DNA of 64,000 bases from Calliopum simillimum (lineage: Eukaryota > Arthropoda > Insecta > Diptera > Lauxaniidae), in assembly GCA_951812925.1 (NCBI GenBank), contig OX638372.1, forward strand, positions 69,023,407-69,087,406. Reading direction: 5' to 3'. Below the pieces are notes generated by a model. It made no database searches. It saw only the letters and a program-made list of their open reading frames with translations, and was not told the DNA's origin. Of this stretch, positions 11,069 to 22,914 are shown piece after piece (within the stretch, counting starts at the first letter, position 1; each line of letters opens with the position of its first letter). Position numbers and translations under genes: made by a program.

Positions 11069-12153
11069 TCAATAATTTATTTGCTGTGTCGTCACTGGTG
11101 TTGCGAGGTTGCTTCCAATGTCAGCTCTAATTCTCTGCGCCGCAGCCAAATACCGAGGTGAAGCCGAGGAAAGAACCTCACTTTCTTGGGCGATGAGTTC
11201 TTCCACTTCGCGGACCTCACTTTCTTGGGCGGTATATTCTTCAGGGTTTGCCTTAAAATGAATACAAATGTTGTGCAATGCACAACATATGTTGATGATT
11301 TTTGCGGCCTTTTCCAGGGTGTAATGCAGCTCTCTAGCACCACGGAGTCATCTCCACCGATTTTTTAGTACCCCATTGGTACGTTCTATTATGTTGCGAC
11401 ACTTCGAGTGAACTTCATTGAATTTCATTTCAGTGGAACCTTCTTCCGGAACTCTGTGAGGTGTCAATAGCCACGGCTCTAAGGGATATCCAGCATCCAT
11501 GTTAAATTAGTTTAGACTGAACTAACATCTTTTTTGAACTTTTATAAAATAACCGTATCCAATAACCAGAAATTATTAACACCATGCAAATATTTTTCTT
11601 CAAGGTGAATTCGTAATTCACTGGAATTTCAAATAAAAGAGTCATGGCAAGCACCAAGATGTGATGCGTCAACATACCGAATCTTGAGCTCGTGATCACA
11701 CTGCTGCAAATATATGTATACATATATATTTTAATAAAATTATAGATCTTATTGTAATAACCTACAAGCATAACATTAAAACTCTAGTTTCCTGTTGTAG
11801 TATAAGTGTTTATTTTTAGAGGGAGCTATTATTTGAACATGCGTTCCATCAATGCATCCCATTACACCGGGAATTCCATGTTTTACGTAAAAAGCAAGCG
11901 CAATTTTTCTACTCTCTTCTATTGTTCTCCAAACATTAATCCACCTTAGGCAAAGATGCGTTTCAAAAATGTCTAGCACTTCTGAAAGCACTTTGCTAAA
12001 GCTAGATTGGGCTAGAGCAACGTCGCAATCTTTTCCAATTCCCGTTTGATACCCTCCTTCAGCAAAGAACCGCAAAGATGCGCTCAGTTTCACAAGCGAG
12101 GAAACCGCGAATTGCTTCTTAGCAGACTGAGTCTGCGTCGTGAGGACTACCAA
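11069..12153 (-). pseudogene. PIF/Harbinger transposase (HARBI1-like), 5'-truncated and broken
   Basis: Read on the minus strand. The first segment (12153-11776) gives LRFFAEGGYQTGIGKD, DVALAQSSFSKVLSEVL, HGIPGVMGCIDGTHV (first catalytic Asp), then KNKHLYYNRK. A GT-AG intron is likely at 11761-11704. The next exon gives VDASHLGACHDSFIW with the second catalytic Asp. The third segment (11512-11069) gives [36 protein letters not shown] (catalytic Glu) and ALHNICIHFKANPEE, ending QQINY. Thus the D, D and E positions all survive, but there are a TGA at 11350-11348 just after KNRWR, frame loss after NRK, and an unclear junction near 11513-11560. The N-terminal part is missing where an R3-type repeat begins (about 12170). 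With the convergent MYB/SANT gene it forms a typical two-gene Harbinger unit. No TIRs could be assigned. Confidence 0.85.
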
Positions 12154-12169
12154 TAAATATCACTCAAGC

Positions 12170-12782
12170 ACTAAGAACATTATTTGTAAACTCTGAACAA
12201 AAAGGAGGCGAAGTAGGACTAGGGGGTGTAGCACCTCCTATATAAGCAAAAGTTTAAAAATGATATATTTATTGAAAGATTCTTTTAAGAAAACCTAACC
12301 GAATTTCACTCAAAACAGTAAATGCAAGCTCAACACAAAATCTAGGCAAGCTCGGAGACGAGGGCGTGGCACTTCCCATATAAGCAATTTGTTCTTATAC
12401 TCTCCAAGGATTTACGGAAGAATATAACAATTTCGTTATGCATTCGAATTTATAAAAATAAATTAAAAGAAAATACAGCAAAACAGTCCAAATATTGAAA
12501 AATATGTGAAAATTTAATTTCTTGGCAGGTTTCCGTTTACCCAACATTACAAATTTTGTGCTCCAAGACTTCGATAGATCTTTTTTTTTTTGAAATTACG
12601 ATTACGCGCAAAAGGATAAAGCTGTATACGTGAAACTTGGTACAGATAGCACTGAAAGCCGTAATCTGATTGGGATTAAAAATGAGCGTGATCGGTTCAC
12701 GCCTTCCTCCTATATAGGCTAGTTGAAACATTGTATGGGAAGTATGCATGGAGATCATCCGATCATTTCCAATTTTAGTCCC
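12170..12782. repeat. R3-type GGGCGTGGC subrepeats
   Basis: Three spaced motifs mark the R3 body: GGGGTGTAGCACCTCCTATA (about 12223), GAGGGCGTGGCACTTCCCAT (about 12360) and CACGCCTTCCTCCTATATAG (about 12698). Each lies in a degenerate unit of about 110-150 bp that also contains TATAAGCAAAAG- or TATAAGCAA-like sequence. Similar units are better preserved at 33480-33850 and 44880-45240. Single-strand open frames here are repeat-derived. Confidence 0.55.
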
Positions 12783-13000
12783 AGACAACCCAGTAATATT
12801 GTTGTTATCTATTTCAAATTTCATGCATCTAGCTTAATCCATCTAGCCGCCAGACTGGGTTCAACAAAAAAATTTAATTCGAAAATAAATTTCTCCTGAT
12901 TTTTTCGGATTTTTATGTTAAACCTTGACTGGCGGCCGAACGGATCAAGCTAGATGCATAAAATTTGGTACAGATAACAACAATATTACCAGGCTATCTA
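12783..13000. repeat. Small foldback repeat
   Basis: The left arm contains CAGTAATATTGTTGTTATCT and GCATCTAGCTTAATCC. The right arm contains GATCAAGCTAGATGC and AGATAACAACAATATTACC in inverse complement, with a loop around 12860-12910. The arms also share the GCGGC-containing segment. Termini and target duplication are unclear. Confidence 0.6.
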
Positions 13001-13189
13001 GGATGTTTCAAAAAGCCTATAAGGGATGAAATATTTTTGATATCCTTAGCACTTGGATAGATCTCAAAATTGCAATTAGCGATATTTATGTCTATAGCTT
13101 ACTCCTTAATCCCCCCAGTTTTTGTTGGTTGAGTTAAATTTTTGTAAGGAATTTCTATCCCTTTCAACACCGTAAGCGCGTGGATTCAG

Positions 13190-14071
13190 AAGAAATTTTT
13201 AGTTATGGTAAAAACTTTTTAAATTTATATGATGTGTGATGTTGAGTTCATCAACCCCCATTCATTTGTCGTTTTCAACATTTTTTTCGAATCCTTTATC
13301 CTTTATCTTTAAGGGGGCTCCCATACAAAATTTTGATAAAAATATGAAAAAAATTCCTCATTGCCGGGAGAGGAAAAAAATGTTCGCCAACTCCCAATAT
13401 TTCAATATTTCTCTCAAGCAAACTATTCTCTTTTTTCCACCCCTTAAATCATACAAAAGTGATATTTCTATCTAAATATTTTATGGGAGGCCCCTTAAAG
13501 GTGTTAGTATGTTTGAGAAAAATAATGAAGAGGTAAAATTAGTGGTGGTCGGTGAACATTTTTTTCCTCTCCCGGCAATGAGGAATTTTTTAATAGGTTT
13601 TTTTAATTTTACTTCAAAAAGCCCCACCACTTTTGTCCGACAAGTGGTCTAATGTATATTAAAGATACAAAAAAAAAAACAGTAAAAAAAAAATGGTATC
13701 AATGGTAATAAATCCAAGGTGTGCACGAAACCCTTAACTTCAGTGCGTCCGACAATTTTTTTATTTCGTAACTTTGGCATATTCGGCGTGTCCGACTACC
13801 CAAACGCCTCAAAATTTTTGTCCGACAGCATGTATTATACTTTTAACATATTAAAAACTTTTGATTCGAATGAAAACCAAAGTAATGGTATACGTAATAC
13901 ATTTTTTTCTAACCTGAAATTCATGACTTTGTGATAGTTTCAACGGTAAACGCTCTACCACCATACTTCCCAACTCTCAAAATTTGTCCGACTCGACCTG
14001 AACATTAAATACACGAAGCCTCAGCAGTGTGATTATGAATCATTTTTTTTTGTACGTGGGCCCACGGACTA
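13190..14071 (-). repeat. P repeat, right copy, ending GGGCCCACGGACTA
   Basis: On the minus strand it begins TAGTCCGTGGGCCCACG at 14071 and reproduces the order of 6584-7000, including the GGGGTTGATGAACTCAACAT landmark (inverse at about 13239-13258) and ACAAAATTTTGATAAAAATA. Thus 6584 and 14071 form the outer ends of a 7.5-kb inverted pair, with 9405 as a third, same-orientation end. An element at 13354-13585 is nested in it. Confidence 0.7.
13354..13585. mobile_element. 232-bp hairpin MITE nested in the P repeat
   Basis: The termini are TTCCTCATTGCCGGGAGAGG on the left and CCTCTCCCGGCAATGAGGAA on the right, extending inward into an A/T run. The P copy at 6584 lacks it: there, ATTTTTTCATATTTTTATC is continuous. 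No coding capacity. Confidence 0.75.
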
Positions 14072-16129
14072 TAATTGATGGAGCAATTTTGCGAACAGAT
14101 TCGCTTTCAGCGTAGACAAATACATCGAAAATTACTATTTTTGTTTTGATTTGTTGTGAAGACCATTTGGTAATCGAAATTCGACCCTGAATATCGATCT
14201 GCTCGTTGACCTATTTAAACAAAGGTTTTCTGAATATTTGGACCTCAGTGAATAACTTTGGATAAAAAAGCCTGCTTAGCAGAGTTCAAGCGACCCGTGA
14301 ATATTGCGTAATTGTATTCACTCAGAATCATGAAATTCTTTAATAACAATTGCATCCTCGTTTCTTGATTTTTGATTATATGTGTGTACATAAATATGTA
14401 TGTAAATTATAGTTAAATGTATATTAAGTAACAGGCATCTAAAATACATTAGGCAGCCACACCCTAATTCTAATGTACACTCTCCGTTCAGAGAAAACAA
14501 TAACTATTCCATACACATACCTATTCGAACTTCATATCCTTTCGTGGGCGCTACATACATACAATGTATAAATTGGAACATATGTAACAAAAACTATTTA
14601 GATAGGGATACAACAAAAACATACGCACATACGCACAGACGCACACTCCAACGAGGCAGAACCATGCGAAGTTTTAATTATTCCTTTTTCGGCAACCGAA
14701 AACATACACTACTTGGAAAACAATAAATTCGGGCAAAGTTTCGCTCGAACTTCAAAATGCAGTGAAAGAAAAGAGCGGGGGAGCCTGGCGCGTTAATCAC
14801 AAGAAATGTTTTAATTGGTAGACATTTGGTGTTCATGTCGCAACGAACAACCTTCATTCCATGTATAGCATAGCAAGGGTGGAGACTTGTGGCCAGGACA
14901 TAAATATTTCATATGCCGAAAATGATGTCATGTACATCCTCATCTGAGTACACACTGAAGACTATTCTTTCTGGTTGTATCCCATGAAGTAGTCTCAGGT
15001 TGTGCTTGGGCATTGGAAAAGCTGAAAAACCACCGAATGTTGAATTTTAGTTGGGGGTGTCTCTTTAAACTACTTGTATCCATCCTGATTTTTCCTTTAC
15101 TTTTAATATTCCTTACTACTTTGATTGCTGCAGAAAAGTAAAACGAATGAATATTGATTTCTAATTGTTAGTCCTTTGGCTCTGCTGCATAATATCAGCA
15201 GCATTGTATTTCACCCCACTTTTATTACTCTTTTTCACTTTCATATGATGTAGTAAGTAACTTCGTTTTGTAGACGCAATAATCCTCGTAAGGACTCACG
15301 CTTACGACTGTATGTACATAAGAGTACACCTTCACGTACATTCGAGTACACACACTTAAGCTTTGAGTTGCGTCCTTTTATCTCCAAGAATAAGGGATCA
15401 CACGAGCATTGCCCAAAATATTATTCCTTGAGCTCCATACCACTCAATTCGACGCCGAGTTACTGAATACTTATACATATGTATTCACATCACATACATA
15501 TATCCATCACATACATTAGAATACTAATGATTTGAATAAAATAAAGTAACTAACTGTACCATAATTTTTAAACGTATGGGCAGTTGAGTGCAGTTATCGA
15601 TTACGTTAACTTTTGATATCGACCATTTAATTTTAGTCGAGAGTGACCAACCATCCCGGGTTTTGCGGGACAGGCCTGGATTTTGCCCTCTCGGATTCCG
15701 AAACGTCCCGGAAATGTCGTAGATTTACATGTACTATGTCCCGGATTTAAGATGGACGCATGTTGTTTTATGTAATTTTTTTTTATTTTATTCCACAACA
15801 ATTTTAGTTTATGGACCATATTAGATTATAGTCCATAGGAGACAGATCATATACCAACGATTATGAATCATAGATAACGATCGTATCCTTACTTTTTTTC
15901 GCAGTATTATACCGTTTTTTGGACTCAAATATTTCATACTGTTTTTTTCTCCAAAATACTACGATAAGATGTTTTTTCCCCAAAATACTGCGAAAAAATT
16001 TTAAACTTCAAATAAGTCGCACTTGGGAGCAATGCACTAAATTTTAAGCTCATTGAGCTACCACAAATAAAACTTTTCCAATACCACTAAATGAACTTAG
16101 AGATAAATTTATTTTATTTTATTGAATTT
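14072..16129. other. Unassigned sequence, possibly unique intergenic DNA
   Basis: I saw no transposon termini, coding domain or RNA gene. It is less AT-rich than its neighbours and holds scattered CATACATA- and ACATATGTATT-type simple sequence (14370-14600, 15460-15520). At 15650-15740 the string TCCCGGGTTTTGCGGGACAG and two further GTCCCGG motifs suggest a small degenerate repeat. The four short open frames show no known domain. Confidence 0.4.
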
Positions 16130-17056
16130 CATTTCATTTCATTTTCATTTATTCAGTCTATGGACAAAATCCTTACAGACTAGCAACAGACTATGACTTA
16201 TATTTACAAATAAATAACCTAAGAATAACAAAGGATAAATTAAGTATAAAAAGATAATAAGATATTTTAAACTTTTCTTTACTAAAACAAAAATCAACTA
16301 TTATATTAGTACTTAGCTTATTGAATTCTAATAATAGGCTCATCGAGAGCATAATTTGTTCTATGAACCTTGGTATAAAAGAAGGAAACATTGCGCAGTG
16401 CCCTCAACGGTACATTAAAAGAAATTTTATCTAACAGTGCATCGCAGTCAATATTGCCACCAACAATATCGTAGATAAACATTAAAGATTGAATAATACG
16501 TCTACTTTCTAAAGACTTTAAATTCAGCAACAAACAGCGAGCTGAATAAGATGGAAACGGCTCAGAAAAATTTAAAGTACGTAAGGCAAATTTCAAGAAT
16601 TTTATTTGTACACGTTCAATACGACCAGAATGTATGAACAGCGTAGAAAGGATTCCAAATAAATGATGCATATTCGAGCCTCGATCTTACAAAGGAGATA
16701 AATAATACCTTCAAAGTATAAGGGTCAGAAAAATCTGAACAGTTTCTCCTAATAAAAGCTAATGTAGAATAAACTTTAGGAATTATGTAATTGACATGCT
16801 CTATAAACGCAAAAGCAGAGTCAAACATAACACCTAAATCCAAAATTTTATTAACAGACACCAAATTTTTCCCACTAAGATAATATGAAGATGGAAATTT
16901 ATTGCATGATTTTGAAAAGGAGATTTGAGAGCATTTATTTATATTAACGGACAGCACACGACTTTATTCAGATCACATTGAAGTTCAAAAACATCAAGGA
17001 CAGTGCGAATCCTTTTAAAGATTTTTAAATCATCTGCATACAACTTTAATGAAAAT
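16130..17056 (-). pseudogene. Non-LTR retrotransposon reverse transcriptase fragment, 5'-truncated
   Basis: On the minus strand the segment starts KLYADDLKIF (YADD at 17040-17029), the catalytic motif of reverse transcriptase. After a frame break it continues LSVNINKCSQISFSKSCNKF, the characteristic region downstream of the catalytic motif, then NKILDLGVMFDSAFAF, STLAFIRRNCSDFSDP and SRLEYASFIWNP. A second frame break near 16650 leads to ERVQIKFLKFALRTLNFSE, then the C-terminal part to about 16191. The order of motifs matches the Jockey/CR1-like group of non-LTR elements. Downstream is an A-rich tail with a repeated GAAAT/AATAAA pattern (16110-16150), as expected for a 3' end. It is truncated immediately upstream of YADD and has at least two frame breaks, so it is dead. 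Confidence 0.85.
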
Positions 17057-18280
17057 TTCTATAAATTCTATGAAAAAAATGCTCACTTTCATTGAATTTA
17101 ATGAAACTTGAATGATTTTTTCATTAAAATGAATGAATGAATTTTTTCATTAAAGTTTCATTAAATTTAATGGAACAAATTTTCATTTTCAATAAGTTTG
17201 ATGAAGGGTAGGTTAGGTTGCGCGGGCATCGTTGGCATATATGCAAGCCAACTTCCACTTAGACCATTCTGCTGGTCCATTGTGATCACTCTTTAAATAC
17301 GGTACATAGTTCTGTGATACAATACAATTAATTTAATTCAGTATATTTTATACAGTCATCAATCTTATTGAAGCTTATTCATTGGTTGTTGGCTACTTTT
17401 CGTGTTCTCTGTTCCCATTTTGATGCCTTGATGTATTTCAGAAACTTAGCGGGGTCTATCTCCATAAGTTCTCGCATATCCTGAAAAAACAAGGATCCAA
17501 ATATTTTAAATCTTGTTTATGCAAGTGCAGGGCACTGGCAAAGATAATGTTGACTATCCTCTTCCACGCCGCTGTCTCCACACCATCTACAAAGATCGTC
17601 AGTCTCAAACCCCATCTGTCACAAGTGCCTGCATAGCGTATAATGCCCTTTAACTACTATATAAGACTTTAATTCACTCTTGCTGCACTTTAAAAGCAAT
17701 TTAGTAAACCTTATCTTAGGAGTGTTATAAATAGTTTTGGTCGTTTGATAATGGGTCGAGTTGCCCCACCTCATCATCTCCAAAACCATTTTATCTGAAA
17801 TTATCTTGCAATTGTATGACATTGGTGGATTAACAATATGATTAATATTCTCTGTAGGCAATAATGAGCCCCTCCTAGCTATCTCATCTGCCTTTTCATT
17901 TCCTTGAATATTTTTATGACCGGGTACCCTGCACAGTTCTACATTGTGTTGTTCGTTAAGAACCTGAAGTTCTCTGACGACAACGGCTGATTACCTCAGA
18001 TCTTATATTCCTATTTTGCAGAGCTTTAATGGCAGCTTGACTATCGATGTAAATGGTAATATCGGTAGGTGATATATACCTTATCGATATCAACCTTGCC
18101 GCCTCTGCTATCGCAAATATTTCCGCTTTGATGAAGCTTTTAATGAAACTGGTAAAAAAATGTTCATAAGGAAGTGAAAATTGGTTTCATTGAATTTAAT
18201 GAAATTGTTCACTAAAGTTTTATTAAGTTCAATGAAATAAACTTTCCCTTTCAATTGATTTAGTGATAATGGGATTACGG
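17057..18280. repeat. Degenerate short repeat (ATTAAATTTAATGAAA type) split by a retrotransposon
   Basis: On both sides of the insertion at 17207-18126 the sequence is made of variants of TTTCATTGAATTTAATGAAA, itself near-palindromic, alternating with AT-rich spacers (17080-17196 and 18137-18245). The pattern continues across the insertion, so it was one block before. No coding sequence. Confidence 0.6.
17207..18126 (-). mobile_element. 5'-truncated non-LTR retrotransposon (R1/Jockey-like) with RNase H domain and 10-bp target duplication
   Basis: The minus strand begins at the truncation point with KAEIFAIAEAARLI, then DITIYIDSQAAIKALQ. The AEIFAI-EA and YIDSQAAI motifs carry the catalytic Glu and Asp of the RNase H domain seen at the C-terminus of R1, LOA and I-type elements. 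After frame breaks the tail reads KGHYTLCRHL, QMGFETDDLCRWCGD and EEDSQHYLCQCPAL, the C-terminal Cys/His segment of such ORF2 proteins. The 3' end is AACCTAACCTACC. TTTGATGAAG flanks it at 17197-17206 and 18127-18136. The sequence is a dead fragment, with stops after SEV and elsewhere. Confidence 0.85.
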
Positions 18281-19241
18281 GAAAATGTGTAGAATGACTC
18301 TAGGAGTCAAACGGCACTTTTTCAAACCAGGGCCGAAAAACCCATTTTTAAGCTCGGGGCTCTGTACTAAAACCAAAAAAAAGTTTGACTAAAACGGATA
18401 CAGAAAAAGAGTATGTACAAAGTTTACTGCTTATCCGTAGATTAAAAAACCGTAGACTAGAAAACCCTATCTAATATCGTTTACGATATTTTGCGTTTTT
18501 ACTTAATTTTTTGTGTTTCTATTTAAAAATTTAATTTTTGCGTACAAAAAAAAAATAATGATCAATAAATACGTTGAAACAAAAATAGTCAGTTCTAGTG
18601 TAGTTTTTGATGCTGAATCCGAATCTGGACTTGAAATTGCTCTATCACATCTGAATTTTGAGGTATTTTGAAGATAATTACATTTTTCTGAAACATTCTC
18701 CATTCTTAAACATCATTATCAAGCAATGTTGCCCATGGCGTATTTCGCGCATTTTTGAACTTTTTTTGGAATAGGATATTTCGGAGGAAAACAAAGACAT
18801 CAATATAAATCAAAATGAGTTCTAAAGAAAAAGAATAGTACTTTTAAAAATCCTATCGAGTTTTATGATGAACAATTACCTGGTCCTGTTATATAACCTC
18901 AAAAGTGGTGAAAAAAACCGCACATGCCAAAATTTCACGTTAGAATATCTCAAAATTCATTATTTTTTTTTTTTTGTACGCAAAAATTAAATTTTTTAAT
19001 AGAAACACAAAGAATTAAGTAAAAACGCAATATCTCGCAAACGTTATTTGATAGGGTTTTCCAGTTAACGGTTTTTTAATCTACGGACAAGCAGAAAACT
19101 TTGTACATACTCTTTTTTTGTATCCGTTTTAGTCAAACTTTTTTTTTGGTTTTAGTACAGAGCCCTGGTTTGAAAAAGTGCCGTTCACTTTGAAAAAAGA
19201 GCTATATATATTTCATCCTAGAGTCATTCTACACATTTTCC
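18281..19241. mobile_element. Foldback element with long inverted arms
   Basis: The left arm starts GGAAAATGTGTAGAATGACT and the right arm ends with its inverse, AGTCATTCTACACATTTTCC. The arms of about 260-280 bp share TTTTCAAACCAGGGC, AAAGTTTGACTAAAACGGAT and GTATGTACAAAGTTT. The right arm lacks a short piece of the left arm. The loop (about 18550-18960) has only a 66-codon chance frame on the minus strand. No target duplication assigned. Confidence 0.75.
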
Positions 19242-19743
19242 TGAAAAAATATTTTGGGTACAAGCACTTTTTATTTAAAACACGTGGGGATAGGTGTGAC
19301 TTACAGTGGTCTTTGTTTCGAAAAAATGAAAAACTTTGAACATTTCAAATGTCAATAGTATAGTAAATAGTTTTGGCTTTGTGACTTCGAAAGAATCTAT
19401 GTATATATTAATACGCAAGACAAAAGCTTGTCTATTTTTTTTAACAATGTTAGAAATGGAGTACGACTTTAAATTATACACCGTTAGAAAGGTGTGTATG
19501 TGTATAGATGTGCACACAGCTAAAATTGTGTTAAGATTTTAATTTTAAGCCAGGTAAAATTAAATACAAATTTTTCAATCTTAACAACAACAAAGAGAAT
19601 GGCAAAAAGCATAACACTGACTTCATGTTTTTTGTTTTGTTTATATTTCTCTTGAATTTGAATTGAGCTTTTGTAATTCGTACCAAATAGCAAAAAAAAA
19701 AATACTAAAAGTGTCCAAAAAGTAACAAAATTATTTTAAACAA
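19242..19743. other. Unassigned AT-rich sequence
   Basis: An 80-codon frame on the minus strand (19517-19275) and an overlapping 68-codon frame on the plus strand show no domain. No repeat termini seen. Confidence 0.4.
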
Positions 19744-21188
19744 CACTGTGGAACAAAATTTGGTCGACAAAAGTTTACTCGGATCTGACGCTGTGGGATG
19801 AAAATATAGGCCAAAATGAAAGACGTTTTGGCTCAGTTTGTTCAAGTTGGCTCTAGTTATCGAGAAAAGGCCGTTTGAATTTTGCACCTTGAGTTATGTG
19901 GTTTTTTTAATATATCTCGTAAGTTAACTAAGTTTTATAGCATTTGGTGGTGGGGTTTTGTTCGTCTCGTTCATATCTACGCTTTCACTACCAAACCAGT
20001 ATTTTTAAATGCATTTTCGGCAAGTTAGAGCACGAAATTTCCAAAAAAGTGATATTTTTCGCCTTTTATGACATTCGGCTCTATAGAAATCACCCGAGTG
20101 GTAGATTTATGCCTTTTAACCTATATCCGAGATCCATAAGAACACTTTAATATAATATATGTGGCATATGGGCAAAAATTTCTCAAGTGAGCCACCTAAG
20201 AAATTAATCGTAAAAAAGGCTTTAACAAATTGATGTTTTATAACAACTAGTACTGATTTTGTAAAAAAGCTTTTTTTTTAAAGATATTAAGCATAGGTAG
20301 GGGAATGAAATGGTGTTTTAGTTTTGTAAAAAAATGTTTCATTTATTATTGAAAATCCCTATTTCAAATATGAACATAAAAATAAAGCATCTTCTTCGCC
20401 TCTGAAAAAACTATAAAAATTATGTAGGCATTCTTCACTCGTCAAGAAACTATATTGCAGAAAAAAAATTGGGGTAATCGATATTGGTTCAAAAGTTATT
20501 AACAATATAGTGATGTCGTGCAAGTCTTTTTTCAGCATTAGAGAAAAACGAGGCATCCTACGAAAAAAGTGTATATGGCATAAAATACTTAGTATTATCT
20601 AAGGAATATGTGTGAATTTTTTCAGAATTTTCTGAGACATTTTATAATTTTTCAAAAGGTCCGAAAAAAAAAATTTGATATGTTCCAAAAAACTCGCACG
20701 TATTCCTTAGATAATTCTAAGCATTTTGTGCCATATACACTTTTTTCGTAGGATGCCTTGTTTTTCTCTAATGCTGAAAAAAGACTTGCACGACATCACT
20801 ATATTGTTAATAACTTTTGAACCAATATCGATTACCCCAATTTTTTTTCTGCAATATAGTTTTTTCAGAGGCGAAGAAGATGCTTTATTTTTATGTTCAC
20901 ATTTGAAATAGGGATTTTCAATAATAAATGAAACATTTTTTTACAAAACAAAAACACCATTTAATTCCCCTACCTATGCTTAATATCTTGAAAAAAAAAA
21001 ACATTTTTACAAAATCTTTACTAGTTGTTATAAGCCTTTTTTACGTTTAATTTCTTAGGTGGCTTTGCTCGATAACTAGAGCCAACTTGAACAAACTGGG
21101 CCAAATGGTCTTTCATTTTGGCCTATATTTTCACCCCGCAACGTCAGATCAGAGTAAACTTTTGGCGACCAAATTTTGTTCCACAGTG
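19744..21188. mobile_element. CACTG-terminated foldback element, 1445 bp, with 3-bp CAA duplication
   Basis: It starts CACTGTGGAACAAAATTTGG and ends with the inverse, CCAAATTTTGTTCCACAGTG. CAA flanks it at 19741-19743 and 21189-21191. The arms match through to the centre near 20600-20690 (AAATAAAGCATCTTCTTCGC against GCGAAGAAGATGCTTTATTT). The left arm has about 330 extra bases (19865-20195) absent from the right arm. CACTG ends with a 3-bp duplication fit the CACTA/Mirage/Chapaev superfamily. CACTGTG also fits the terminal heptamer of Transib, but Transib makes 5-bp duplications. Open frames at 20359-20556 and 20726-20911 are mirror copies of the arms, not genes. Confidence 0.8.
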
Positions 21189-21191
21189 CAA

Positions 21192-22914
21192 TTGTAGTCG
21201 AATTTTGACGACTGGGCGATTCTTGTCAGCATAATTAATAAACTGCTAACAATTGCAACAGATTCATCAGGGCTTTGCCATAACTTGTATGTATAAAGGG
21301 GATTGTGAACAAAATGTACTTACATAAAAAACATTCAATTTCAGCAGGCATCTTCACAAAATACCTTTGGTATATCATGAGTTGGTAATTTTATGAACAA
21401 AATAGTTTTGTGTGTTTAATATTAGTGTACCAAGTGGTAAAGATGTTATCTTCGGGCTGGACAAAAACCAAATACCAATTTCTGAGAAATTTGGTTTTTT
21501 AAATTTTTTGCTTGTATGGGAGGTGCCACACCCTCGTGTCTGAATGCACCTTGCTATGTCTCGAAAACTAGAACCAACCGTAAAAATGACTATGATCACA
21601 GGACTGAGCTTACTTTAATTGTGTTTAGTACCAAGAGCCCGCCAAAGATGTTAGAACTTTCCTCTCGCACTGTATAATTTGCAAAGAGAAATTTAATACT
21701 TTTTGTTCATAACAACCTGACTTAGCGTAGGTTCCACCAAATAATAATTGAAACCAACCAAGAGCGACCAACAGCTAAGAGTTTAAAATAAAACGTTCAG
21801 TGTTAAAATGGTTTATTTAGGTCCAAAATCGATGGTCCAGTGTGTGCCCCGTTCGCACGGTTAGCAACATGTAATATACATATGTACACATGTAGATACT
21901 TATTTTTCTTCATTAACATGACTTGTACTTAAAGGGTTTATTTAGAAAAATTTATCACTCATATGAACAAGAGATGTGTGACAATGGGTCGGTTCGTGGT
22001 GTCAGTCCAACGTAAATCATTTATTGGCCATTTTTCCATACATGTCTGAAGAGTTCAGTACGCATGTGCTGTGGGAGAGAAATTTCCCTCTTTTTTTAAA
22101 TAATTTTGGCAGTTTGAAATTTCGGCCGAAATGATATTTATACATATGCATATGTTTTACAAATGAATGCACAATATACATGGAAACAAATGTATACCAA
22201 CACAGGAGCGATGAGAGCATAAAGGTATTCAATCAATATTTCAATAAGTTGTGATAGCAATAAGAACATAAAAAATTCGTATGTCCAAAGTGATGTCATA
22301 ATGTGAATGCTCCATAGTTTTTGTGAATGGCGTCAAATGTCATTGTGCTGTGATATTTATGCTGTAGAGAGGTAGAGAATTAGTTGGCAATAAGCTAACT
22401 AATAAGAGCCTGATATTTTGTGAGAAATATTTCAAAATGCCATAAAACGAAACGTGTTCATTTGACCGATATCTTTTCAACTTTATGGTGGCATTACTTT
22501 TGCATATGGAAACAAGTTATACTCGTACATACTTTACGCAATAGGTACAATTTACGTATAATAGGTATAATTTGTCCGTTAATTTTCTTAAATTCCTATC
22601 TTAACACAGCCTTACATCAAAGGTATGTGTGCAATACATCTGCAATAGCGCTCTCAGCATAACGTTTTGAAGATTTCGCTTGAATTTGAGCTGCCTGACC
22701 TCTTGCTTGAATTCATCTACATATGTGACCGTTCGCAGGAAAACAGACCTTATCTTCACTGTCAAAATGCACCAGTACAGCTTAAAATAAGAGATAGGAT
22801 CAGTTTTACCGATTTTAAGTTTAAGTTGAAATTCAGTTCTTAGACATGTTTTGCACATTTATTCCCGATGAAGAAAATTTGTCAATTTCTTGTCATTGTA
22901 TCTGAAATGTATAC
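21192..22914. other. Unassigned sequence with a short R3-type motif
   Basis: Around 21470-21560 the motif GTATGGGAGGTGCCACACCC with nearby CTCGTGTCTGAATGCACC marks one degenerate R3 subrepeat. The rest is AT-rich with chance frames of up to 85 codons and no domain. Confidence 0.4.

Noticed and set aside
15601..15819. 72-codon minus-strand frame with a CPAKPGMVGHS tail
   Set aside because: It comes from the degenerate TCCCGG repeat and has no domain.
20359..20911. Two similar frames beginning MPRFSLMLKKDLHD
   Set aside because: They are the mirror arms of the CACTG foldback element and not a duplicated gene.
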